From UBA9647 sp035506075 (lineage in GTDB: Bacteria > Bacteroidota > Ignavibacteria > UBA10030), in NCBI GenBank assembly GCA_035506075.1, contig DATJQB010000200.1:1-14509 (forward strand): DNA of 14,509 nucleotides. The letters run 5' to 3'. This document shows, piece by piece, positions 7,277 through 13,401 of the stretch. The notes below the pieces were generated by a model, which was given only the letters and a program-made list of their open reading frames with translations, searched no databases and was not told the origin of the DNA. Made by a program: the position numbers and the translations under genes. Each line of letters starts with the position of its first letter. Within the stretch, counting starts at the first letter, position 1.

Positions 7277-7600
7277 ATGAGTTACCCGGAAGAAATTGTA
7301 CAAGCGGTGTGGGAAAAAGCCAGATCTGTGGATGATAACGATGCGCAGGTCTGGCGAAAGGACGAGTGCGGCGCATGGATTCAACGTGCGATGTATGGAG
7401 ACAGGAGTTCACAGTACGGCTGGGAGATCGACCAACTCGGATCTGACACGACTGAAGGAATCGCCAACCTCATGCCCCTTCAATGGAGAAACAGGATGGG
7501 TAAGGGCGATGGTCGGTTGATCTGCTCCGTCACGTCGAACGGCATCGACAACAAAGAGATACTCGAAGGAGATGCCATTGAAAAGCGTCAGGTCCGGTGA
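7277..7600 (+). CDS. HNH-like protein lacking the first HNH histidine
   Basis: This is a 107-aa protein resembling a small HNH-nuclease-like family. As I recall it, that family reads: a VW.KA/G start, a W/FRKD.CGAWI segment, YG...S.YGWEIDH, then a loop, NL..L.W.NN..K.D. Here AVWEKARSVDDND (10-22), VWRKDECGAWIQRAMYG (25-41) and SSQYGWEID (44-52) fit closely. The next residue, which should be the His of the HNH motif, is Gln53. The following loop is about three residues shorter than I expect. The rest, NLMPLQWRNRMGKGD (64-78), keeps N64 and N72. A conventional metal-dependent nuclease activity is therefore unlikely, though nucleic-acid binding may remain. The reading frame stays open past its TGA to 7834. 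The family assignment is from memory. Confidence 0.7.
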   Translation: MSYPEEIVQAVWEKARSVDDNDAQVWRKDECGAWIQRAMYGDRSSQYGWEIDQLGSDTTEGIANLMPLQWRNRMGKGDGRLICSVTSNGIDNKEILEGDAIEKRQVR

Positions 7601-7660
7601 GATGCGGGACAACTGACGCGCGGTGCAAAAGACCAACGCTCATCCCGGACATCCCTGCTC

Positions 7661-7834
7661 GTGGTCGCAGAACCATGGACGTCCAACTTCGTGGGCCGCT
7701 ATCGGGCCGGCTTTGAGTCACATGATCAGTTCACGCTGGTTAATGTGGGTGAGGGGGAAAAACTTGAGGCCGGTCCGATAGGGTTCACAAAGGATCCCAT
7801 TGTGGGCAAGCGTGTTGTGGAGGGCACTCTATGA
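7661..7834 (+). CDS. Possible small protein, or split-off tail of the HNH-like gene
   Basis: The frame of the HNH-like gene stays open after its TGA (7598-7600) for 77 more codons, to a TGA at 7832-7834 that overlaps the ATG of the next gene. There is no in-frame ATG; GTG 7661 is a possible start and would give 57 aa (VVAEPWTSNFVGRYRAGF..., ending GKRVVEGTL). The ATGA overlap with the receiver gene is typical of translational coupling and argues that the stretch is, or recently was, translated. It has no recognisable domain. It may be a genuine small gene with a GTG start, the 3' half of a longer HNH-like gene cut by a nonsense change, or chance. I see no ribosome site before 7661. Confidence 0.3.
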   Translation: MVAEPWTSNFVGRYRAGFESHDQFTLVNVGEGEKLEAGPIGFTKDPIVGKRVVEGTL

Positions 7835-8220
7835 AACCAGGGAAGCAGCTCACCGTGCTCGTTGCAGATTGCCACGGAGAAATCCGCGAAGCAGTCTGCG
7901 AATTCCTGAACCGCACCCAGGGGGTCCATGTCGTCGCCGAGGCGCTGAACGGCTTTGAGGTAATAGCCAAGGTCGAGCTCCTGAGACCGGACATCGCCCT
8001 CCTCGACGTTGGGCTTCCGGAACTCAATGGCATCGAGACAGCACGCATTATCAAGCGAAGGTTTGCTTCAACCAAGGTGTACCTCGCGACCCTCTTCGAT
8101 GAATCAATGTACGAAATGGAAGCCCACCGGGTGTCGGCCGACGGAATCATCTCCAAGTCCGACCTGAAGCGCGGGCTTTCCTCGCTGCTGCGGATCGCAC
8201 AGCATCAGGCGACACAATGA
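7831..8220 (+). CDS. Stand-alone response-regulator receiver domain
   Basis: This 129-aa protein is a single receiver domain with no output domain. Phosphoacceptor D59 (ALLDVGLPELNG), T87 and K109 (IISKSD) are present, so it can probably be phosphorylated. The usual second acidic residue of the Mg site is replaced: VADCHGEIRE has D13 followed by Cys14, with E17 nearby. The sequence style is that of NarL-type receivers without the helix-turn-helix. GGAGGG (7819-7824) lies six bases before the ATG. Its stop overlaps the ATG of the next receiver gene (ATGA at 8217-8220). A single-domain receiver of this sort acts by protein contact or as a phosphate shuttle or sink. Candidate partners are the kinase at 1388 and the neighbouring operon proteins. 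Confidence 0.88.
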   Translation: MKPGKQLTVLVADCHGEIREAVCEFLNRTQGVHVVAEALNGFEVIAKVELLRPDIALLDVGLPELNGIETARIIKRRFASTKVYLATLFDESMYEMEAHRVSADGIISKSDLKRGLSSLLRIAQHQATQ

Positions 8221-8687
8221 CCGGTCATCGAAAACACACTACAGGAAATGCTAAGTCCCATCCTGCGCCAGGCGGACCCGGGACTTCGGGTCGGCCTGGT
8301 CAGCCGAAGCACATCCTGATCGTCGACGAGGACATGCTGAGCATTGTCAATATTTCACAGTTCTTGCTCCGCAGCGGCTACGTCCTCTCTCACGCGACAG
8401 ATGAAGACGACGCGATCAATGTTGCGAGGAACGAAAAACCCGACCTGATTATCTTCGCGATGGACGGGTCGCGTGGCGACTCGTTTCAACTGGAGCGTTC
8501 GCTGCAGAGTGGCAGCGAGACGAAGCCGATTCCGATTCTGTTTGTTCTGGATTCTGACGGAAAGCCTGGTCACGGTCCCCAGATTCTCGGACCGCGAACG
8601 TACCTCACCAGGCCTTTTACACAGGAGCAGCTTTCGGCGGCGGTACGCGAGCAACTGGCACATGTCGCGGATTTGTCGCTGACATAA
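8217..8687 (+). CDS. Degenerate receiver (pseudo-receiver) protein
   Basis: This is a 156-aa protein with a flexible, Gly/Pro-rich N-terminal 30 residues and one receiver-like domain (about 31-150). The fold signature is clear: HILIVDEDMLS (32-42) keeps the acidic cluster D37-E38-D39, and YLTRPFTQEQL near the end matches the usual YLTKPF segment. The catalytic set is lost. Where PDLIILD is expected the sequence is PDLIIFA, so the phosphoacceptor Asp is Ala81. The conserved Thr position in PILFVLD is Leu, and the conserved Lys is Arg. It should not be phosphorylated in the normal way. It is coupled to the preceding intact receiver by an ATGA overlap, so a heterodimer or a constitutive-state partner is plausible (inference). 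Confidence 0.85.
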   Translation: MTGHRKHTTGNAKSHPAPGGPGTSGRPGQPKHILIVDEDMLSIVNISQFLLRSGYVLSHATDEDDAINVARNEKPDLIIFAMDGSRGDSFQLERSLQSGSETKPIPILFVLDSDGKPGHGPQILGPRTYLTRPFTQEQLSAAVREQLAHVADLSLT

Positions 8688-8727
8688 GCGCTGCGGGCGG
8701 ACTTCGGGACGTGTCACACGGTTCACT

Positions 8728-9210
8728 ATGAATACTGAGCATTCTGATCAACCCGGATCTTTCATGACCACAATGCATCCTGACGCTGTGTCTGCCGCTG
8801 CGTTTACAGTGTACGTCCGGCACAACATGCCCTTGTTCACGGACGGCGATGCTGTGAGAAACTACGAGTCTATTCTGCTGAGGGAAACACAACGAGCCTG
8901 CTGCGATGCTTTTGTCTATGTTTTCATGCCTTCACGATGCCACCTCCTCCTTCAGGGGAGAGGAGGTCAGGCAAGTTTCGTCGATGCGTTGAAAGGTTTT
9001 AGGCAGGCAGCAGGCTATTGGCTGTCGAAAGTCCATTGCGATGTCGAGTGGTCCGGCAATCACGGCAGCGATCCTGCCATGACACAGCAGGAAATTCGAG
9101 AATACGCGCGCCACATGCTTAATGCGCCGGTCCGGACGGGACTCGTCGATGACTGGAAACAGTACCGCTACAAAGGTTCAACGTTGTATCAACTCGAATC
9201 CCTGTTGTAG
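8728..9210 (+). CDS. RAYT-like (Y1 transposase fold) protein, catalytically degenerate
   Basis: This 160-aa protein resembles REP-associated tyrosine transposases. AFTVYVRHNMPLF (25-37) matches the first strand, FVYVFMPSRCHLLLQG (62-77) the metal-binding strand, FVDALKGFRQAAGYWL (84-99) the central helix, and EYARHMLNAPVRTGLVDDW (125-143) the YI..NPV..GLV segment. In active members the second motif is MPNHxH; here it is MPSRCH, so the first His is Arg70 and only His72 remains. The Tyr-bearing segment after the conserved Trp (W108) is NHGSDP, and no Tyr occurs between Y97 and Y126. Strand-cleavage activity is therefore improbable; DNA or hairpin binding may persist. The gene lies 40 bases after the pseudo-receiver and closes the unit. 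ATG 8764 and 8776 are alternative starts; none has a good ribosome site. I saw no flanking REP-type palindromes. Confidence 0.72.
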   Translation: MNTEHSDQPGSFMTTMHPDAVSAAAFTVYVRHNMPLFTDGDAVRNYESILLRETQRACCDAFVYVFMPSRCHLLLQGRGGQASFVDALKGFRQAAGYWLSKVHCDVEWSGNHGSDPAMTQQEIREYARHMLNAPVRTGLVDDWKQYRYKGSTLYQLESLL

Positions 9211-9317
9211 TCTTCGCAGATCAGACTTCTCGTTGACGCTTTCCATCCGCGATCTTTCATCTCATTTTCCTCCTTCCTGTTCCCCTCTTTGTTGAATCTC
9301 AGCCTAATTTTCGCCAT

Positions 9318-9355
9318 TTTGGGAAAAATTCGATCATCCCAAAGCAATAGGGATG
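9318..9355 (+). other. Two mutually exclusive hairpins in the 9211-9490 gap
   Basis: TTTGGGA (9318-9324) can pair with TCCCAAA (9337-9343), or CATCCC (9335-9340) can pair with GGGATG (9350-9355). The two stems share bases, so only one can form. There is no T-run after either. The gap contains a long pyrimidine tract (about 9265-9290) and no supported gene. It could be a leader for the HisA-like gene or chance. Confidence 0.2.
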
Positions 9356-9490
9356 AACATCTTTTGAGCCTTGTTTCGATCCTCCTCTGATTTCGGCGGC
9401 TCATGAAGGGCGAGCCTGCATCGGCGTACATTCAGGCACTGCCATTTCAGGGAGGGTTCATTTCCAGTACGTTTGTCGAACGGATCCACC

Positions 9491-10255
9491 ATGCTGCTCA
9501 TCTTTCCGGCCATAGAAATACGACGAGGCGAGTGCGTCCAGATTGTCCACGGCGAACCGGGCTCTGAGAATGTCTATTCCGTCGACCCTGTGAAAATGGC
9601 CGTGCTCTGGCGCGGCGAGAATGCGAAGACGCTCCATATCTCGGACGTCGATGGAGTAAAGACCGGGAGAGTTCATAACTGGGATATCATTGAGAAAATT
9701 GTCAAGGCGGTGGACATACCGATCCAGGTTGGCGGGGGACTCCGGAATTACGACGACATCAAGGCCCTGCTTGAAAAGGGAATATATCGGATTGTCATCG
9801 GGACGGTCGCGATTCACGACCAGAGCCTTGTCGAACGACTGATACAGGATTTTGGGGCCAGGAAAATTGCGATCTCCGTGGAAGCGTTTGAGGGGAGGAT
9901 CAGGTCGGATGGCGGCGTCCACATCCACGACGTCTCTCCGCTTTCGTTTACGCTCCAGATGAAAAAGCTCGGCGTGTCACGCATTGTCTATTCCGAAATG
10001 AGCTCTGACGGGGTGACGAAGGTCAGCAATCCGGAATCCCTGAAACAACTCGCGCAGGCATCCGGCGTTCGCATTACCGCCCAGGGGGGTATCAACGGAT
10101 ACCTGGATCTCATACGTCTCCAGGAAATTGAAAAGTACGGCGTCGATTCGGTCATCGTCGGAAAAGCGTTGTATGAAAACCGATTCCCGTGTCAGCAGCT
10201 CTGGCGGCTCAACGAAAAAGGGCTCACCGATCTCGGGCCGACGCGGCGCATCTGA
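9491..10255 (+). CDS. HisA-like TIM-barrel protein with Glu at both catalytic Asp positions
   Basis: This is a 254-aa (beta/alpha)8 barrel of the HisA/HisF family, close to HisA, the ProFAR isomerase of histidine synthesis. Family features present are PAIE-I-RRGECV at the N-terminus, QVGGGLR (79-85), VIGTVAI (102-108), AQGGI (197-201) and VIVGKALYE (221-229), so the phosphate-binding loops look intact. The catalytic acids differ. The first Asp of PAIDL (Asp8 in Thermotoga HisA) is Glu9; the second (Asp127) is Glu131 in ISVEAFEGRI; the catalytic Thr164 position is Ser168. D173 in SSDG is kept. ATG 9491 matches the family start; TTG 9473 would add six residues. It stands apart from histidine genes, and a PfkB kinase gene follows 19 bases later. 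It may be a paralogue with another substrate, or a HisA variant that tolerates Glu. Confidence 0.85.
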   Translation: MLLIFPAIEIRRGECVQIVHGEPGSENVYSVDPVKMAVLWRGENAKTLHISDVDGVKTGRVHNWDIIEKIVKAVDIPIQVGGGLRNYDDIKALLEKGIYRIVIGTVAIHDQSLVERLIQDFGARKIAISVEAFEGRIRSDGGVHIHDVSPLSFTLQMKKLGVSRIVYSEMSSDGVTKVSNPESLKQLAQASGVRITAQGGINGYLDLIRLQEIEKYGVDSVIVGKALYENRFPCQQLWRLNEKGLTDLGPTRRI

Positions 10256-10274
10256 TTACTGAAGGAAGAACCTC

Positions 10275-11222
10275 GTGGCAAAAGATCTGAAGGTCACTGT
10301 GATCGGCCATCTCGCGATGGATCACTTTCACTTGAATGACCCGGCCGGGAACGAGCAGGTCGTCGAAACTCCGGGCGGCATTTACTATTCCGTGGCCACG
10401 CTTGCCGCATTGTTCTCCCCTGACGACAGGATCATTCCCGTCTTCGGTGCGCACGAAGCGGCCTACGATGCACTTGTCGGACAGCTGCAGACACTCGGTA
10501 ACGTCGATACAAAGGGGATATTCAAGACAAAGGAGCAGCTGAACGAAGTTCACTTTTTCAAGACCCCCGCCGGCGCACGGGTCGAGTGTTCAAAGCACAT
10601 TGCATCCCCGATCCCATTTCAGAGAATCAAACCGTTCCTCGACGTCGACGGCATACTCGTGAACATGGCCTCCGGCTTCGACATCATGCTCGAGACGCTC
10701 GACAACATCCGCATGAATGTGCGCGATGACGGAATCCCGATTCATTTCGACTTTCACTCGCTAACGCTGGGAGTGGACGAGGAATTCAAACGGTTTCGCC
10801 GGCCACTGAGCGACTGGAGACGATGGTGCTTCATGCTTCATTCAATTCAGGTGAGCGAAGACGAAGCTGCAGGTCTGACAGCAGAGCGCTATGATGAAGC
10901 GACCCTCATCAACCAGATGATGCCGCTGATGGTGAACGGGCTCGTGATTACCCGCGGCGACCGGGGCGCAACCCTCATCCGACAGGAACATAAGAAACTG
11001 TTCCGGCACGATATTCCTGGAATCCAAGTACCCGAGGTGACGGACACAACCGGATGTGGCGACGTGTTCGGTGCGGCACTTTTCGCCGAGTACCTGCACA
11101 CCAAGGACCTCGAAAAGGCTGCAGAGGCGGGGAACCGGGCCGCGTCCTTCAAATCGACGTTCCGCGGCACCGACGGGTTGCAGGCCCTTCGCAATTCTCC
11201 TCTTCCCTCAGCATCGACATAG
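10275..11222 (+). CDS. PfkB (ribokinase)-family sugar/nucleoside kinase
   Basis: This is a 315-aa kinase of the PfkB family. Visible landmarks are an N-terminal strand VTVIGHLAMDHF (8-18), the PGGIYYSVATLAAL segment (33-46) at the substrate site, VITRGDRGATL (224-234), and the signature DTTGCGDVFGAAL (257-269) with anion-hole glycines and catalytic base D263. The active site therefore looks complete. The start is GTG 10275, with GAAGGAAGA (10261-10269) correctly placed; no earlier start is needed. The gene follows the HisA-like gene by 19 bases and ends 20 bases before lysC, so all may be on one transcript. The substrate cannot be read from sequence; a phosphorylated sugar or ribosyl compound handled together with the HisA-like protein is a possibility (inference). 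Confidence 0.85.
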   Translation: MAKDLKVTVIGHLAMDHFHLNDPAGNEQVVETPGGIYYSVATLAALFSPDDRIIPVFGAHEAAYDALVGQLQTLGNVDTKGIFKTKEQLNEVHFFKTPAGARVECSKHIASPIPFQRIKPFLDVDGILVNMASGFDIMLETLDNIRMNVRDDGIPIHFDFHSLTLGVDEEFKRFRRPLSDWRRWCFMLHSIQVSEDEAAGLTAERYDEATLINQMMPLMVNGLVITRGDRGATLIRQEHKKLFRHDIPGIQVPEVTDTTGCGDVFGAALFAEYLHTKDLEKAAEAGNRAASFKSTFRGTDGLQALRNSPLPSAST

Positions 11223-11242
11223 CAAACAACCGGGATCACGGC

Positions 11243-12634
11243 ATGGTTATCATGAAATTTGGGGGCACGTCGGTTGAAGATGCACGTGCCATGGAGAATG
11301 TGATTCGGATTGTCGCGAAGGAGGAATCACATCAGCCTGTCGTTGTTCTTTCGGCAATCGCCGGGGCCACCAATGCTCTTCTCAAGTCGTCGGCGATCGC
11401 GTTGGAAGGGAATCTTGACGCGGCTCACGCCGAGCTCAACGCCCTGCTCGACAGGCATGTGACATTGCTGGAAAATCTGCTGAAGGACCGATCGGAGATT
11501 CAGCAGCTCATCCTTACCTTCCGCCGGCGGTTCGACGAACTGAAAACTCTGTGTCAGGGCGTCGCCATCCTGGGAGAGCTCACGAACCGCTCCCTCGACG
11601 CGCTGGCCTCCGTCGGTGAACAGCTTTCGACAATGATTCTCTCGAGGACGATGGTGGAGCGGGGATTCAACGTTGAGCTTGTCGATGCACGGAGATTCAT
11701 GATCACGAACGATCAGTTCGCGTCGGCAGCTCCCAACTTTGAGCTTATTCACCGGATGGCAGGTGATCTCCTGCTCCCCCCCCTGCGATTGGGCAAGATC
11801 GTTATTACACAAGGATTTATCGGCTCAACGGCGAAAGGAATTACAACGACTCTCGGCCGCGGCGGTTCGGACTATTCCGCCGCAATCATAGGAGCCGCAC
11901 TCAACGCCGATGAAATCCAAATCTGGACCGACGTGGACGGCGTGCTGACGGCAGATCCCCGCATCGCGCCTGCGGCAAAAAAGCTGAAAATCATCTCGTT
12001 CCGTGAAGCGTCGGAGTTGGCGTACTTCGGAGCAAAAGTCCTCCACCCGAGCACGATCCTGCCCGCGGTCGAGAAGAACATCCCGGTTGTGGTTCTGAAT
12101 TCAAAGCACCCCGAGTCAACAGGGACCAGGATTGTCGGCGACCCGCCAAAGTCCAACGCGGTGGTCAAGTCGATAGCGTCGAAGAAGGGGATCACCGTCA
12201 TCAATATCCAGTCCACCCGGATGCTCATGGCATATGGATTTCTCTCGTCCATCTTCTCTGTCTTCCAGAGACACAAGACGGCCGTCGACCTTGTCAGCAC
12301 CTCGGAGGTTGCAGTGTCGCTGACGATCGACAATACCGCGAACCTCGAGCAGATCGAGGAGGAGCTTCGCGAATTCTCGGACGTCACCGTCTTTCCAAAC
12401 AAGGCGATCGTTTGCGTCGTTGGCGAACAGATGCGTGCCACGGCGGGCGTTGTCGACCGGGTCTTCAGGGCGTTGAACAACATCAACGTGATCATGATTT
12501 CACAGGGAGCATCCGAAATCAACATGAGCCTCGTGATCGAAGAAGATTTTGTCACTCGTGCCGTGCAGCAGCTGCACAAGGAGTTCTTCGAACCGGTCCC
12601 GGAGCTCGACCTCTTTGAACAGGTGGACGCATGA
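11243..12634 (+). CDS. lysC: Aspartate kinase (monofunctional, lysine-sensitive type)
   Basis: This 463-aa cytosolic enzyme makes aspartyl phosphate from aspartate and ATP, the first step to lysine, threonine and methionine. The kinase domain shows KFGGTS (5-10), the ATP-binding TTLGRGGSDYSA (202-213) and WTDVDGVLTADPR (228-240). Two C-terminal ACT domains follow (about 312-375 and 388-450). The first contains MLMAYGFLSSIFSVF and VDLVSTSEVAVSLT, close to the lysine-binding face of LysC-type enzymes, so feedback inhibition by lysine is likely (inferred from family). There is no homoserine dehydrogenase fusion. ATG 11243 is chosen; ATG 11252 is an alternative, and the longer frame back to 11054 overlaps the kinase gene and is rejected. 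The ribosome site is weak. Its stop overlaps the ATG of dapB. Confidence 0.95.
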   Translation: MVIMKFGGTSVEDARAMENVIRIVAKEESHQPVVVLSAIAGATNALLKSSAIALEGNLDAAHAELNALLDRHVTLLENLLKDRSEIQQLILTFRRRFDELKTLCQGVAILGELTNRSLDALASVGEQLSTMILSRTMVERGFNVELVDARRFMITNDQFASAAPNFELIHRMAGDLLLPPLRLGKIVITQGFIGSTAKGITTTLGRGGSDYSAAIIGAALNADEIQIWTDVDGVLTADPRIAPAAKKLKIISFREASELAYFGAKVLHPSTILPAVEKNIPVVVLNSKHPESTGTRIVGDPPKSNAVVKSIASKKGITVINIQSTRMLMAYGFLSSIFSVFQRHKTAVDLVSTSEVAVSLTIDNTANLEQIEEELREFSDVTVFPNKAIVCVVGEQMRATAGVVDRVFRALNNINVIMISQGASEINMSLVIEEDFVTRAVQQLHKEFFEPVPELDLFEQVDA

Positions 12635-13392
12635 GTCATTCACAGCACCCGGTCCGTATTGCCCTGATCGGCTACGGGAAAATGGGAAAAGAGGTGGAGC
12701 GCGCCGCGCTTGAGCGCGGGGACCAGGTCACTGCGCGCATCGACATCGACTCCCCTTCCCTTTCGACCGATGGCGTGCGTGAGGCCGACGTCGCCATTCA
12801 TTTTGCGACACCGTCAACCGTTGCACAGCACGTCAGGGAACTCGCCCAGCTTCGGAAACAGATCGTCCTCGGCACAACCGGCTGGACGCACGAGATGCAG
12901 AACATCCGTTCAATCGTTGACTCTGCAGGGATCGGATTGGTCTACGCTTCGAACTTCTCCGTCGGTGTCAACATCCTTTACAGGCTCCTGAGGGAGGCTG
13001 GGTCGCTCATTGACAGGTTCGGCGAATACGACGTCTCGGTTCACGAGATCCATCACAAAGACAAGCTCGACGCGCCGAGCGGAACAGCCCTGAGCATCGC
13101 CGATGTCCTCCTGAAGACGATACGACGAAAGACGAAAGTTCTTGCAGGATCGCCTTCGGGCAAGATTCTGCCCGAGCAGCTCCAGGTGACGTCCGGACGG
13201 TTTGGCTCAGTCGTCGGCACACACAGCGTGACGTTTGAGTCATCGGCCGACAGCATTGAAATTGTCCATACGGCAAAAAACAGAACCGGCTTCGCGTTAG
13301 GGGCGGTGGTCGCTGCCGAATGGGTCAACGGAAAGAAGGGAATGTTTACCTTCGAGGAAGTGCTTTCGGACCTTTTCAAACAGCAATCATAG
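12631..13392 (+). CDS. dapB: 4-hydroxy-tetrahydrodipicolinate reductase
   Basis: This 253-aa enzyme reduces the DapA product with NAD(P)H to tetrahydrodipicolinate in the diaminopimelate/lysine pathway. The Rossmann motif is IALIGYGKMGKEV (10-22). GTTGW (81-85) and ASNFSVGVN (106-114) are typical of DapB. The active-site block HEIHHKDKLDAPSGTA (138-153) supplies the proton-donor histidines (H141, H142) and Lys145. Length is slightly below the E. coli enzyme, as the N-terminal domain is compact. Translation is coupled to lysC by an ATGA overlap, and dapA follows nine bases after the stop. No residue known to be essential is missing. Confidence 0.95.
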   Translation: MSHSQHPVRIALIGYGKMGKEVERAALERGDQVTARIDIDSPSLSTDGVREADVAIHFATPSTVAQHVRELAQLRKQIVLGTTGWTHEMQNIRSIVDSAGIGLVYASNFSVGVNILYRLLREAGSLIDRFGEYDVSVHEIHHKDKLDAPSGTALSIADVLLKTIRRKTKVLAGSPSGKILPEQLQVTSGRFGSVVGTHSVTFESSADSIEIVHTAKNRTGFALGAVVAAEWVNGKKGMFTFEEVLSDLFKQQS

Positions 13393-13401
13393 GGACAACC
13401 C

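Noticed and set aside
9189..9260. Minus-strand 23-aa ORF preceded by a strong AGGAGG-like site
   Set aside because: It overlaps the 3' end of the RAYT-like gene and is very short. The apparent ribosome site is part of a pyrimidine tract on the + strand.
9466..9476. AGTACGTTTG before the HisA-like gene as a third operator copy
   Set aside because: It matches only five or six bases of the element; there is no palindrome and no promoter core at the expected spacing.
5440..9490. Possible mobile element or CRISPR-associated island
   Set aside because: There are no terminal inverted repeats, target duplications, integrase, att-like repeats or spaced direct repeats. The only transposase-like gene is catalytically degenerate and single.
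11054..11242. Extended N-terminus for lysC
   Set aside because: The extension overlaps the C-terminal coding part of the PfkB kinase and precedes MVIMKFGGTS, the normal aspartokinase start.
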